Below are positions 47,490-63,860 of a stretch of DNA of 64,000 bases, one piece after another. The translations under genes and the position numbers were made by a program. How positions within the stretch are numbered: the stretch's first letter is position 1; each line of letters opens with the position of its first letter. Under the pieces are notes generated by a model that ran no database searches, was not told the origin of the DNA, and saw only the letters and a list, made by a program, of their open reading frames with translations. The stretch is taken from the NCBI GenBank assembly GCA_007570785.1, contig ML660201.1:32487840-32551839 (forward strand). Reading direction: 5' to 3'. The stretch is from Antilocapra americana (Eukaryota; Chordata; Mammalia; Artiodactyla; Antilocapridae).

Positions 47490-47665
47490 CACCTTTGTTA
47501 CACAGAAGGTGGTCCATGGACCAGTATCATCAGCATTGCCTGAGTCCTTCTTAGAAATTCAAAATTTTAAGCCCTACCTTGACCTTTTAAAAGAGAATCT
47601 CCATTTGATGTAACTATTATTTGTACAAAGTTGAAAAAACTGATGTATACCATGCAGAGCATTTG
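47490..47665. mobile_element. hAT-type nonautonomous DNA transposon relic
   Basis: GGTGGTCCATGGACCAGTAT, CATCAGCATTGCCTGAGTCC, TTCTTAGAAATTCAAAATTT and AAGCCCTACCTTGACC are the core of a MER20-like mammalian hAT relic. Terminal repeats are degenerate. Confidence 0.65.
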
Positions 47666-48735
47666 TGAAAATAATGTTCTAGCTCCATTTCTGCCTTTCC
47701 AGTATAGTGCCTAGCATAACAAGAGGTTCTCTGTAAGAAAATGAATGAATGGATATTAAATTTATACACACTGAAAAGCTTTAAAGATTTGATTCATTCT
47801 GGCTTAAAACTAAGGGTTGCAGTCCTCCTTCAATATTTTATCAAGCTCTAAAAATTGATTTGCAGTCCCCATTAATTTTTAACTGTGTGTCAGAAAATAT
47901 TTTCTTTGGCTTGGTCATGGCCAAAGAGTGTGCCTGTTAATTATGGCCATTGGTGGCTTCCTCTTGCGTCTTCCCTGCCCCCCTCTCCCTCCCCAGCCAT
48001 CATCCCTGCTGAGTTGTATTATGGAGCCAGTTCTGAAAATAGCAGCTGGGACACACACAATTGTCACTTGGGAGGGAGCCCAGTCACCTCAGGAAGTATG
48101 TATTGGCCAACACAGGGACTGTGGGATGGTCAGGCTCGTGTCTCTTAGAAACTATGCAGCCTGCCAAATGATAACCTAAATTAATCTTTTATTCATTTAT
48201 AATTCTTCAAATGATTTTTACTTAGTACCATTAAGCGATACATGTAGTCTTCACAGGGAGTCTCTTGTGCATATTCTATGTAAGGTTCGTGTTTATGGCT
48301 AGACTTGGCTTGATGCTGATCAGAGTGGAAATGATTGATAAGATGGAATTTCCTCAAAGGACAGGGTTTTGAATTTAAGTATCTGGAGGTCTACATGAGT
48401 CAAAAGAGTAAATATACGGTGGGTGAAGGCAGTGCTGGTGGGAACGGTGGTAAACAGAGGAGTGCATGAGCCAGCTGGCCCCTGGTTGTGTGGAAAGATA
48501 ACGTGGCCAATCCCAGATTCAGCCAAAATCAATTCATTCACAGACCCATCTGAATTCCTGAGGATTTTTTGAAAGTTAAACTTTTCTTCCATCCCTCCTA
48601 TGTCCATACCCCTTTATCTGCTCAGACCTTAGGGCACTCTTCTAGGTTGAGGTCAAGGTGTTTGTCTGGCAAAGGCTGGGACACACCAAAGATAGGAGCC
48701 AAAACCTCTGTGCAGAAATCCTTAATTGCATGAGC
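47666..48735. other. Intronic sequence, repeat-poor
   Basis: About 1.07 kb. 47880-48180 is less AT-rich with overlapping + strand open frames but no recognisable domain. Nothing else seen. Confidence 0.45.
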
Positions 48736-48736
48736 G

Positions 48737-49098
48737 TTCAGTCCAGTCGCTCAGTTGTGTCTGACTCTTTGCGACCCCATGGACTGCAGCATGCCAGGTC
48801 TCCCCGTCCATCACCAAATCACAGAGCTTGCTCAAACTCATGTCCATTGAATCAGAGATGCCATCCAACCATATCATCCTCTCTTGTCCCCTTCTCCTCC
48901 TGCCTTTAATCTTTCCCAGCATCAGGGTCTTTTTCTAATGAGTCAGTTCTTCACATCAGGTAGCAAAAGTATTGGAGTTTTTCAGCTTCAGCATCAGTCC
49001 TTCCAATGAATATTAATAACTGATTTCCTTTAGGATGGACTGGTTTGATCTCCTTGCAGTCCAAGGGACTCTCAAGAGTCTTCTCCAATACCACAGTG
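48737..49098 (-). mobile_element. ART2A SINE, antisense
   Basis: GTTCAGTCCAGTCGCTCAGT, CAGCATGCCAGGTCTCCCCG, GTCCATTGAATCAGAGATGC, CCTTTAATCTTTCCCAGCAT, TTTAGGATGGACTGGTTTGA and CTCAAGAGTCTTCTCCAATA. It ends ACCACAGT at 49098. Confidence 0.95.
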
Positions 49099-49795
49099 GT
49101 CCTGGTGAATTTGGTCACATACTTGTCACCAACATTGCCCATAAGAGACAGATTTCAGGAAAACAGACCTTACAGTCTGTCCAGCAGCATGGCTTAGTAT
49201 ATCCAGACTTGAATCAGACATATTCAGTTTTTAAATGTGGGTCACTAAATTATTTTGAAAACTGTACCTGCAATGAAAAGTTGAACCCTCTGCCCTTAGG
49301 AAACACCCCTTGATAGATGCTTTTCTGTAAAGGTTGTAGCTAATATGCTAGAGGAGTTTAAATAATTACACTCTCTCGTATTTATAACACCTTATAGTTT
49401 ACAGGGTACCTTCGGGAAAGTTACATCGTTTGACTGTCATGGTAATCTTTTGATTACCTTTGATTATTTGTTATTAGAGCTCATGCTGCCATTAGCATAT
49501 CACAGAGAAGGTATGAGGTGATAGTAAATAATTTGCTCAAGGTTGTTTGGTCATTGGGAACTTTACCTGCTCGTTCCTTTATGTCAGTAAAGTTGTTACC
49601 ATGTGGCAAGCACTTCAGACACATTGTCTCATTAATCCTTCTACTAAGGTGTAAAGAGCTTCCTTTAAAGATTAGAAACATACACTATTAGCATTAAATA
49701 TTATAGCATGTATCAAGCCTTGTAGTGAAGTCTTTTGCAAGTGCTAAAAGCATTAAATGGACTGTCTCATTGTATCCTCATAATAGGATAAGTTC
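49099..49795. other. Intronic spacer with possible MIR relics
   Basis: About 700 bp between two BovB-derived units. 49370-49560 and 49590-49690 (GCAAGCACTTCAGACACATT, GTCTCATTAATCCTTCTACT) look like weak reverse MIRs. Confidence 0.4.
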
Positions 49796-50706
49796 ACTCT
49801 TCACATCAGGTGGCAAAAGTATAGGAGCTTCAGCTTCAGCATCAGTCCTTCCAATGAATATTCAATGTTGATTTCCATTTAGGACTGACTGACTTGTTCT
49901 TCTTGCAGACCAAGGAACTATGAGTTTTCTCCAGTACCACAATTTGAAAGCATCATTTATTTAGCACTCAGGCTTCTTTATGGTCCAACTCTCACATTCA
50001 TATATGACTACTGGAAAACAACTTTGACCATATGGACCTTTGTCAGCAAAGTAATGTCTCTGCTTTTTAATATGTTGTCTAGGTTTGTCATAGCTTTCCT
50101 TCCAAGGAACAAGCATCTTTTAATTCTGTGGCTACAGTCACCATCCATAGTGACTTTGGAGACCAAGAAAATACAATCTGTCACTACTTCCACTTTTACC
50201 CCTTTTATTTGCCATGAAGTGATGGGACCGGATGCCATGATCTTAGTTTTTTTAATGTTGAGTTTTAAGCCAGCTTTTTCACCCTCATCAAGAGGCTCTT
50301 TACTTCCTTTTCACTTCCTGCCATTATAGTGGTATCATCTTTATATCTGAGGTTGTTGATATTTCTCCCTGCAATCTTGATTCTAACTTGTGGTCCATCC
50401 TGGTATTTTGCATGATGTACTCTGCATATAAGTAAATAAATAGGGTGACAATATGCAGCCTTATCATACTCCTTTCCCGATTTTAGACAAGTCGTTCTAT
50501 ATAAGGTTCTCACTGTGACTTTCTGACTCGCATACTGGTTTCTCAGGAGACAGGTAAGGTGCTCTGGTATTCTCATCTCTTTAAGAATTTTCCACAATTT
50601 GTTGTGATCCACACGGTCAAAGCCTTTAGCATAGTCAGTGAAACAGAAGTAGCTGTTTTTCTGGAACTTCCCTGCTTTTTCTGTGATCCAGTGAGTGTTG
50701 AGCATT
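49796..50706 (-). mobile_element. BovB (RTE) LINE, antisense, truncated at both ends
   Basis: On the - strand it carries the RT palm (TDYAKGFDRVDHNKLW in frame 50705-50265) and the catalytic box at 50345-50334, which reads Y-K-D-D instead of Y-A-D-D. It then continues toward the 3' region, stopping within the ART2A-like part. The first ~100 bp repeat sequence also present at 48943-49035 in the ART2A copy, so the two are separate insertions. Frameshifted and dead. Confidence 0.94.
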
Positions 50707-53522
<2,816 letters not shown>

Positions 53523-53679
53523 TGAGGGGGTGGGGGCCAGGGATTTACAAGGAGTTGTGAGGCGGTTTCTGTTCTCAGGAAGAATTTGGAAGGAGCACCA
53601 AAATTCAAACTCTGACCACACAGTGCTTATGGAAGAGATGGTCTTTTTATTTTTTTCCTGTGCCCCCCAATTTTTTTTT

Positions 53680-54115
53680 CTTTTTTAAATTTTATTTATT
53701 TATTTAATTGAAGGATCATTGCGTTACAGAATTTTGTTGTTTTCTGTCAAACATCAACATGAGTCAGCCATAGGTATACATACGTCCCCTCCCTTTCGAA
53801 CCTCCCTCCCACTTCCCATCCCATTCATCCCTCTAGGTTGTCAGAGCACTGGTTTGAGCTGTCTGAGTCATACAGAAAATTCCCACGGGCTATCTGTTTT
53901 GCATATGTTAGTGTGTATGTTTTCCTGGTACTCTCTCCATTCGTCCCACCCTCCCCTTCCCCCACTGTGTCCACAAGTCTGTTCTCTATGTCTGAGTCTC
54001 CACTGCTGCCCTACGAATAGCGCCGCAGCACCATCTTTCTAGATTCTATATGTATGCGTTAATATGCAATATTTGTGTTTCTCTTTCTGACTTACTTCAC
54101 TCTGTTTAATAGCTA
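53680..54115 (-). mobile_element. L1 3' region, antisense, ruminant type
   Basis: Antisense L1 3' end 200 bp after the linker exon: T-rich tail with (TTTA)n, CAACATGAGTCAGCCATAGG, CCTCCCACTTCCCATCCC, TTGCATATGTTAGTGTGTAT, CCACAAGTCTGTTCTCTATG and CTTTCTGACTTACTTCACTC. Confidence 0.94.
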
Positions 54116-57100
54116 ATCTTTTCACTGGTCTGTTTGTCATGCTTCTTGTCGAGTCTTTTAACTTCACCCAGCTATCTGAAAGGGACAAGAGGGAAGTGTT
54201 TGTAGAAGGAAATCAAAAATAATTTGCATCCTTTTTCTCTATTCAAAATGATACCTATAAGAATCACTGTTTTGTTCATTTATTACTTGGCCTTGACACT
54301 GCTCCATAATTATGGCTGATTGTTTATAAAGAGAAATAGGAGAATTTGTTTAATATCACTTGATGCTATATAGAATGCATCCTTTTATCTCATACCTTTG
54401 TAAATAGATACAGTGGAAATAAATTATGTTTTTAGTTAATTAATGCAAAGTTTACTACATTCCCTAAGAAATAAAAGATGGAAAAATAATATTTTAAGAT
54501 TATATTTTGTATATGTATTTTATATTGCATAACATATATTACTCATTGCAGTATAATTTTTAATATACAGTCAGAGCTATCTATGCTCAAGCTTAGTAGG
54601 GTATATTTTATGAAAGGATCTTCAAGGACAAACCCTTTGCATAAAGCTATGCAGATTACGACGTGCACATTCCTAGGAGGCACTGTTCACTGAGGCTATG
54701 ATATATGCTCTATAGGTTAGCACAGTGACCCAGAATGATTCGATAATATTTTTGACTTTGTGGGGATTTAATATGTAGAGTAACTCAAAATTTAACAGCT
54801 GCATAAGACATGAGTTACATCCAGTCTGTAAGTCTGTGACTTTGAAGACCGTCATGTTTCTTCTGTTTTTCCTGTACTTATTTTCTTTGATATTTTCGAA
54901 TATTTTCCTCCTTGTGCCATCAAGTCTAACAGAGTCTTTCAGAAAAACAGTTTCTATTAGTTGAGTGCTTTCTACTGCCTGTGTGGACCTCTCTGAAGCT
55001 TTCTCATTCATTGCATTCAGAAGCCTAAAATTTTTCAAGTTAACAATTAAAACAAAATGTTTTTGGTGACTTACCATCATAACAGTTAGCCTAGCCATTT
55101 TGCAAGAAGTGCTAGAGAAAGGAGGAGACCCGGTTTGCTACCCTAGCTTCGTTCTTGGTAGCTGTCTTGTTATGAACTTAGTATCTAACTTCTCTAATTA
55201 CTGATTAGGATTCAATCACATCAGGTTCCCCCTTCCAGCCCTAACAATTCGAGTTCATGAAAATGTCCATTTTCTTGAACCAGTCAGGCTGGTCACTAAC
55301 CTATTGTTAACAATATCTCAGAGAAATTTACCTGTTTTTACTTAGGCATTTATTGAAATTGCCTAATTTCATATACTTCAAATTATTTTATCCATATTTA
55401 GTAGCTGTCCCCAAAATGAAATCGCATTAAAAAAAAAAAAAGGTCTTGATCTTTCAACAAGTAAGAATAGCAAATCATGATATAACCCAAAAATATAGAT
55501 GTGGGCACAGAAATATTAATAGACCTTGAGGATAACATGCAATGAAACAGTTCTGCCAAGGTGACTGGATGCGCCCAAGAAGCTTATGTACCTTTGTGTG
55601 TCCTCCATTGACTAAGTAGGTTTGTCGGTACAGAGCACGAATAGAGCAGGGTTAGCTGACTGTAGGTCTTGATGCTTCCTAATTTCTAACCACTATGAAT
55701 CTCTGTTGTGGAAGCCAAGCCTCAGAAAATCTAACCTTGTAACACCCCTATTTGAAATCCTGGTGTCAAAAAAAAAAAGATCCGGCCCCAGGTCATCATT
55801 GTTAAAGGCAGTCTGAACATTCATTTATGCACAAAGAAAGAAAACTGATTGTCACCTGATCAGATATACAGGGAGAGAATTGATCTTGAGATAGACAGGC
55901 AATCGGGCATCTTCAGTATGCAAGGGATATGTTGAATAAATGGCTCCTCACTTACCAGACTACAAGTATGACAGCTGACAAGCTGTCATACCTTCACTCA
56001 TGTGCATTCTTTGAAATAATTGACACTACCCAGTCTGTGAGATGTGTAACATGCTAGCTGTGTCAGAGCATCTTGCACTCTGAACCACTTGTAAGTAGCA
56101 ATCTACCAGCTGCTTCGAGCACAGAGTGGCAGTAGCATAATGAGGTCTTGGCTCTTGGTTGGGCCAGTTGTGATAAAGCATACCGGATTCAAATGCAGAA
56201 GCACAATACAACTATTTAAAATGATGTTTACCTAGGATTTTTTTAATAATAGGCTACTGGTACAATTTCAGCTGACGTCTGCTTGGATCTTTTGAAAGAG
56301 ACACGGGATATCTAAATAATATTGGCACTGTTTGCTGGCAGAAGAGCAGGGTACTTAAAGTCTGGAGCATCCTGGGGATGTCATATCTTCCTTTCTGCAA
56401 CCAAAGATGGAGGCAGGAGCTGAGTCATGAGCAGTCATCCTAGATTCTTACCATAGAACTTACTGTCGAACACAAGGTAAAGGGAGAACTGTCTACAAAT
56501 AATGCCCAAATTATAGATTTAAAGGAGGCACTGGAGAGAGAATACTGTATGTGCTTCATGAAGGTAGATGTAAGCTTAAATTGTTAGACAAAACACACAG
56601 TTATTTATATAAGTAAATGAAAACCTTTTTTAAAAGATTAGAAAAATTTGAGAAATATATAAAAAACCACCACAACTAAAAAGTAGTTGATGCATCCATT
56701 ATTTTATTGTCTTCCTAAGCTTGTTTTCTCAACAGCTTCCCTATTGTTCAACATTAGGCTGCTGATGCTTCTTTTTCGTTAGTGATTAATGATAAAATAC
56801 TGCTTTGGAACGTCAAGAGATAGTGATATTACCAAAAGAGCTAATGTTTCCCCAGTGTTCTGTGGCAGGCATTTTGCTAAGCCCTTATGCATATTACTGG
56901 GTAGTTCTAACCGCTTGTCCAGTATTAAGTATTACTCAGCCAATGAGGGTCAAAACTGTCATTTCAGCCCAAAACCCTTACTCCAGAATCTATATGGCTT
57001 TGTGTTTTAAGTCAAATTTATTACCCCTTTGCAGCATCAAAGGTTTTGACTGGTTATGTACACAGTGAGTATACACATAAATCTAAATGCGTGTGTAATT

Positions 57101-57740
57101 TTAAATAAGCTCCAAAATGTGTATTTGACATGAGCTTATATTCTCAAAGTCACTTCAAAATCTCCCAAGAGTGTGTATGTGTGTCTACGTGTGTGTGATG
57201 TAAATACTGGGAAGCATCTGCAAATGAAAATGTTTTTTGTGTTTGTTTATGGTTTATGAATCATTTTCATATGTATCTTATGAACCTTTTGGAAATTTTG
57301 AGAAGTAAGCAGTCTAACTATTATCTTCCCCATTTTGCAGATAGGAGCTCTGAGGAATGGTGTTATCAGTCCCACTAGGCAGTTGAAACATATAGCTTCT
57401 TATCTACTTTCCAGTCTCAGTATTCCAGTAATCCATTCTAACTGTCCTCTTTGGATGCATTGGCAATCTTTAGTAATAATTTAGTAATCTAATCTTTAGA
57501 GCATGATAGCAGTGCTCTTAAATGTTTGGTAAATTAAATGAAAGAGTTTTTGAAGTCACAGCATGTGTCAGGGTCAAAGATGTGATTAGGACAATGAATT
57601 TTTAAAATCTGCCCCTCTCTCTCATTTTTGGACTTCTCATTTTCTTTCAGAGAATGAGAATGTTTAAGGTTCTATTGAAAAAAGAAACAGAAAACTAAAT
57701 ATAGCAAGTTGTGCATGTTTAATATCTTTTTTATTTTTTC
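54116..57740. other. Long AT-rich repeat-poor intron
   Basis: About 3.6 kb. The 141-codon open frame on - at 54673-55098 is lysine/asparagine rich with no recognisable domain and is the sort of length expected by chance. A poly(A) run is near 55429-55441. A weak MIR-like piece sits at 56850-56990, and a reverse MIR-like step at 57260-57400 (CCCCATTTTGCAGATAGGAG). No gene supported. Confidence 0.45.
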
Positions 57741-57744
57741 CAAA

Positions 57745-57880
57745 AAAATTAACTAGATGGAAGGAATCCTTGGGAAGCATTCACATATGTCAAATTGTCA
57801 TGATGTACATTTTAAGTATCTTACAGTTTTGTCAATTATACTTCAATAAAGCTGAGAAATTAATATCTGTAACTTCTTCT
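57745..57880 (+). mobile_element. Old L1 3' end, sense
   Basis: CATATGTCAAATTGTCATGA, TGTACATTTTAAGTATCTTA and TTGTCAATTATACTTCAATA ending AAAGCTG are the closing words of an old L1 3' end. Short. Confidence 0.6.
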
Positions 57881-58365
57881 ATATCAGTTATATATAAATA
57901 AAGTGGTTTCAAAACAGGAAGACACTGAGAACCTATAAAATAAATATTTGGGTAATGTAAAATAAGGTCTCATTGCTAGAGGAATTTCTTTTTTCTCTAG
58001 GAAGTTACAATTTACATATATATATTTCCAGTGAGCTAATATTCCTTTCATATAGTCAAGATTTTGGAATGCTGGCAGGACTGTTTCTTCTCCCTCCTCT
58101 CTTTTCTTCCCAGCATAAATTGTATACATTAGGTATTAAATCACATTGTTTCTCTTTTCATATGTAGTGACCTACCTATGGCTCCATCCTTTTCCTTTTA
58201 CATCTAGATTGTATTAAAATGGGTTAATTAAAATTTTTCAGTCGAATTATTGAATGTCTTCTATTGTCCCAGCATTTCTCTGAGTCCTAAATGTCATGTT
58301 AAGAGATGACCACTGACTTTGTTTGGCCCTGGGTATTTCTGGTAGCCAGTCCTGGTCCTGAGCTC
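57881..58365. other. Intronic spacer
   Basis: About 485 bp, AT-rich, nothing recognised. Confidence 0.4.
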
Positions 58366-58369
58366 TCTT

Positions 58370-58560
58370 GAGCAGTCTGAGCACCAGGTACGTTGGCAGG
58401 TGCTTTGCATGTATTGAAAACGTTCCATTCCTGTAGTGCTTGTGTTATGCCCATTTTACAGATGAGGAAACAGATACCCAGAGAGGTAGTCTCTTTCAAA
58501 GACACACAGCTAGAAACAGGCACACTGTGATTTAATCTGTGGTTTGATGTCTAATCCATT
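58370..58560 (-). repeat. MIR SINE relic
   Basis: Reverse MIR: GCACCAGGTACGTTGGCAGG, CCCATTTTACAGATGAGGAA, CAGATACCCAGAGAGGTAGT and ACACACAGCTAGAAACAGG. Confidence 0.88.
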
Positions 58561-58644
58561 ATTTTCTGCCTATTTGTAATGAATCTGCAGCCTATGGGCC
58601 AGCTCTGACCAGCAAGCAAAGATTAATAATGACGACTTTAATGA

Positions 58645-58835
58645 GAAAGATGAGGTTTATTGTATACTAAAAACTGTACTGAGTGCTTTACGTAAAGCTA
58701 ATCCTCCCTACAGCCTTTTAAGGGAGATACTGTTATTATTCCGACTAAAGATAAGGAAACTCAAGCCCATAAAGGTTGAGCAAACCCAGTAAACATAAAG
58801 CCAAGATTCAGACTCAAGTAGACTGGCCTCACAGT
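58645..58835 (-). repeat. MIR SINE relic
   Basis: Reverse MIR: TGTACTGAGTGCTTTACGTA, AGCTAATCCTCCCTACAGCC, ATACTGTTATTATTCCGACT and GATAAGGAAACTCAAGCCC. Second of two neighbouring MIRs in the same orientation. Confidence 0.85.
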
Positions 58836-59294
58836 AAATGCTTATAGTCACTACCTTTTTTTTGTTTGTTTTTTCTTTGCTTGTGCCACACACACTGCTT
58901 TATTTTTTTTTAAGGAATATGATTGGTAAATTGGTAATTTTTACAATAAAATATTAATTTCCACCTTCTCTTAAAGAGTCAGAGATCTGGAAACCCTGAG
59001 TCCACTTTTTTCAGGATGCTAATTGTCTGGCACTGAGTTCTCTGCTTCCTTCAGACAGGATGCAGTGTTCTGGATAGCCATCATTTGTACCATGTGGCTG
59101 CACCATACTCTGGCACATTGCCAGCTGACAGAACCCGTATGAGAAACTAAAGATTCCAGCGATTTTTTTTTAAGTACTTTTTTTTTTTTGTATCTCAGTC
59201 TTCAAAACGTAATACTTGTACTTGAATCTCCTTCACCTGGGTGCTCTCAAAGTATATATTTTAAGCCTAATTCCAAATCTATTCTCTGAAATAG
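58836..59294. other. Intronic spacer with T-rich runs
   Basis: About 460 bp with several poly(T) runs (58856-58868, 59163-59188). Nothing else recognised. Confidence 0.4.
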
Positions 59295-59296
59295 GG

Positions 59297-59425
59297 AGAT
59301 GCCTGGAGAAGGGAATGGCATCCCACTACAGTATCCTTGCCTGAAGAATCCTGTAAACAGAGGAACCTGGTGGACTATAGTCCATGGGGTCACAAAGAGT
59401 AGAACATGACTGAGAGACTTAGCAT
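59297..59425 (+). mobile_element. BovA SINE unit, sense
   Basis: GGAGAAGGGAATGGCATCCC, CAGTATCCTTGCCTGAAGAA, TGGACTATAGTCCATGGGGT and CATGACTGAGAGACTTAGC. It has no tRNA-derived half. Confidence 0.92.
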
Positions 59426-59486
59426 GCTTGCATGCTTTTAATTCTTGCCAACTTTTGAATTTTTGTTATTGATTACCAGTCTCAGG

Positions 59487-59704
59487 GGCTTTCCTGGTGG
59501 TTCAGCTGTCAAGTATCTGCCTACACTGCAGGAGATAGAGGAGACCACAGGTTCAGTCCCCGGGTGGGGAAGACCCCCTGGGGTAGAGCACAGCAAGCCA
59601 CTCTAGTATTCTTGCATGGAGAATCTCATGGACAGAAGAGCCTGGTGGGCTGTAGTTCTAGAGTTGCAAAGAGTCGATCACGACTACAGCAACTGAGCAG
59701 ACAC
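59487..59704 (+). mobile_element. Bov-tA SINE, sense
   Basis: Full-length composite: GGGGCTTTCCTGGTGGTTCA, TACACTGCAGGAGATAGAGG, TTCAGTCCCCGGGTGGGGAA, TAGTATTCTTGCATGGAGAA and GAGTCGATCACGACTACAGC. Confidence 0.95.
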
Positions 59705-59789
59705 ACTTGTATCAGTTTCAAACTATTTCTTTCATGGTGGCCTAATTTCCCTTTTTTTCCTTCTAATTTAAAATTTTACTAATCTCCAC

Positions 59790-60330
59790 TCATGGGTGAA
59801 AATTGTAAAAGCAATTCAGATTGGTTTAAGCAAGAAAGGGAGTTGAGGGGATCAAGCAGTTGGAGAAGCCAGGAGTATATGTAATCAGAAAGGCTTCATC
59901 AGGGTTATTGGGTGACTTTCTCTTATTTCATCTATGCTTTCCTCAGTGTGGGTTTAGTTCTCAGATAAGCATTGCCAAAGTTCGTCAAGATGGCCATCAG
60001 CACCAACAGCATTCTCATCTTGCAACATGAGAATCTATCAGCTTATTAATTTTAGCACCAAGAGGCTACCTCTTGCCTAATAGTTCAGCAAGCACTTGCA
60101 TGCTGCACAGTCAGTAGGTTGCCATGGATCATGTGCCTGATCCAACCGTAAAGGCAAGAGTGAAGTGGGTGTGACTTGAGCCCACTGCATGAGCTTGGAA
60201 TGGGCATAAGTCCATCTCCACCTGGACCACATGAACCTCCAATGAAGGAGATGATTTCCAAATGGATATCTGAGTGGTTGGTACCAGAAGAAGAGGGAAT
60301 AGATGCAGGGCAGTGAAAGACCCCAGGCTT
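59790..60330 (+). repeat. Old mammalian-wide repeat, family unassigned (copy 2)
   Basis: GGTTTAAGCAAGAAAGGGAG, TGCTTTCCTCAGTGTGGGTT, AAGATGGCCATCAGCACCAA, CTCTTGCCTAATAGTTCAGC and GGTACCAGAAGAAGAGGGAA follow the same consensus order as the element that starts at 2280, and this copy is more complete. Open frames on - here (60077-60430) arise within the repeat. Confidence 0.6.
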
Positions 60331-61904
<1,574 letters not shown>

Positions 61905-62275
61905 TTTTTTTTCTTAATTGAGTTGCAGTTTCCTTTTATTTTGAGTGTTAAAGAGTTCTTCACATTTTTTAAATTCAATTCCTTAATTACGTTTGTGATT
62001 TGCAAACATTTTGTCCAAATTTGACTTTTCATTGTCTTAACTGCATCTTTTAAAGAGCCAGGAGTTCTTAATTTTTATGAACTCTAATCACTTTCTTTTT
62101 TCCTTTGTGAATTGTGCTTTTATTGTGGAACCTAAGAAATCTTTGGTTGACTCAAAGTAGAAATTCAGTCATTTTCTGTTATACTTGGTTTAGAAGTTTT
62201 ATAGCTTATATTTTACATTTTCGTATATGCTCTATTTTAATTTTTTTTACATGGTGCAAGGGTTAAAGTTTGAGA
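61905..62275 (-). mobile_element. Old L1 ORF2/3' region, antisense
   Basis: Antisense old L1 order: GTGTTAAAGAGTTCTTCACA, TGTGATTTGCAAACATTTTG, AACTGCATCTTTTAAAGAGC, GAACTCTAATCACTTTC, AATTGTGCTTTTATTG and TAAGAAATCTTTGGTTGA. This is the ORF2-proximal part rather than the extreme 3' end. Confidence 0.8.
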
Positions 62276-63104
62276 ATATAAAGATGTGAAAAGTCTTTTA
62301 AAATTAAAAACTTAAATATTATATAGTTAAACATTTAGCAACCTATACTGGAAAGGAAAAAAAAATATAAAATTGAAACCACTCTAGAAAATCTAAGCTA
62401 ATGTAATTTCTTAACCATGACAGTCAATTTTTTAAGTTCTCTGGCTCTCATTTTGAGATTTCCTCTCAACAGTCACCATAGTATTATGAACCTATAAAAA
62501 ATTAAAACAAAAAGACCAATTAAACTATGAAATAATTCAACACGTAAGTAAATCTGTTCTACTTAAATGGATTAATGTTGCAGGTCTGCTGTTCAGGGAA
62601 CAATAACAACAGAAGACATTTCTGAACAACATGAAGTATCTTATTTTGTAAAATACATGGTATATACATTTAGGTGCTGTGCTATGTGTATATTTGTTTT
62701 CTGTGAATAAGTAGATATAATTCTATGTGAAGAAGAATTCCAGAAATATCTGTTAACAGATAGATCTCATCTATTAATGAGTTTAAGTAAGAAATTTAAG
62801 GACTTGATTTTCTTAACTACATTATACATTTCTGTGGGGTTTGAATACATATTTCCACTTAGAAAGATATTACAGCATACATTTTGTAATCAGAAAAATC
62901 AGCAAGGATAAGAAAATACAGTTTTCCTGAAGATTTTGGAGTAAGGGAGAAGGCTTGGGTGTCAAAACATCCTCTCTCAGAACTAACCTAGGAAATCAGA
63001 GATGAGTGAACTATTGCTCCTGGGTTATTTTCCAGCCTGAAAGAGATGACAGTCCACATTTTTGTCTTCATGTTAATGACAAATGCTTGAAGACAATGAA
63101 GTCC
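62276..63104. other. AT-rich intron, nothing recognised
   Basis: About 830 bp of very AT-rich sequence without identifiable repeat or gene signal. Confidence 0.4.
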
Positions 63105-63345
63105 TTCCCTTGGAGTTAGGAAAGTGCAGTGGTCAAGAACTCCCCAAAGCTCATTATCTGTATGACCTTGTGAACTTGAGTTTGCCTCTCCATATCCTGG
63201 TTTTCCCTATCTGTAGAAGGACATGAGTGTTATTGATCATGCCTACCCTGTCAGATTTTCGTGAGAGTTAGATGGCATAAGGGATGTAAAACTTGGGCTC
63301 GTGCCAATTAGTATTATTGTTACTGTTACCATGTTTATCTTCATC
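63105..63345 (+). repeat. MIR SINE relic
   Basis: Forward MIR: AAAGTGCAGTGGTCAAGAAC, TCTGTATGACCTTGTGAACT, TGGTTTTCCCTATCTGTAGA and GTGAGAGTTAGATGGCATAA. Confidence 0.7.
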
Positions 63346-63860
63346 ATGTGGTTATTACAGAGGAGCTTAAATGTTATGAAAAAGGATGTCAGCTATAAGC
63401 TTAGAATTTTGTACTTAGCTTTTGTGATAAGTAGTCTTTTAAGTATGTCTGTTAGTAAGGAAAAATTGTATAGAGCAAAGGAAAATAATAACAGAGGAAT
63501 TCCTAATACAGAGTAATATGTGAAACTCAAACTTTTGGAAAAGAATGTATTAATAGTTTTGCTCAAGACTGACTTGATAAATTTGAAAAAAAAAAAAGTT
63601 TGGTTATTTTGAGAGTTAGTGAGGACTGTGGTTAATAAAAATAGTTAATGAAGACCCAAGACTTTGAGTGCTTTAGAGGAAAGTATGGTGATTTGCTTAC
63701 TTTTTATAACCTAGTTTAGCTTTTAATCAGTGCTAGGCCAGTCTTTGGTCTATTGTTTAATAGAAAATTTATGCAGAGGTATAGCTTATTATGACAACTC
63801 TGTGATTTGGTCTGCAGCAGCCAAATTCCATACCCATTAAATTATTAGATGCACACCATT
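63346..63860. other. AT-rich intron
   Basis: About 515 bp with a poly(A) run at 63586-63597. Nothing else recognised. Confidence 0.4.

Noticed and set aside
54673..55098. 141-codon open frame on the - strand in the intron
   Set aside because: No domain or family recognised, strongly AT-driven composition, no splice or promoter context. In 64 kb of six-frame sequence several open frames of this length are expected by chance.
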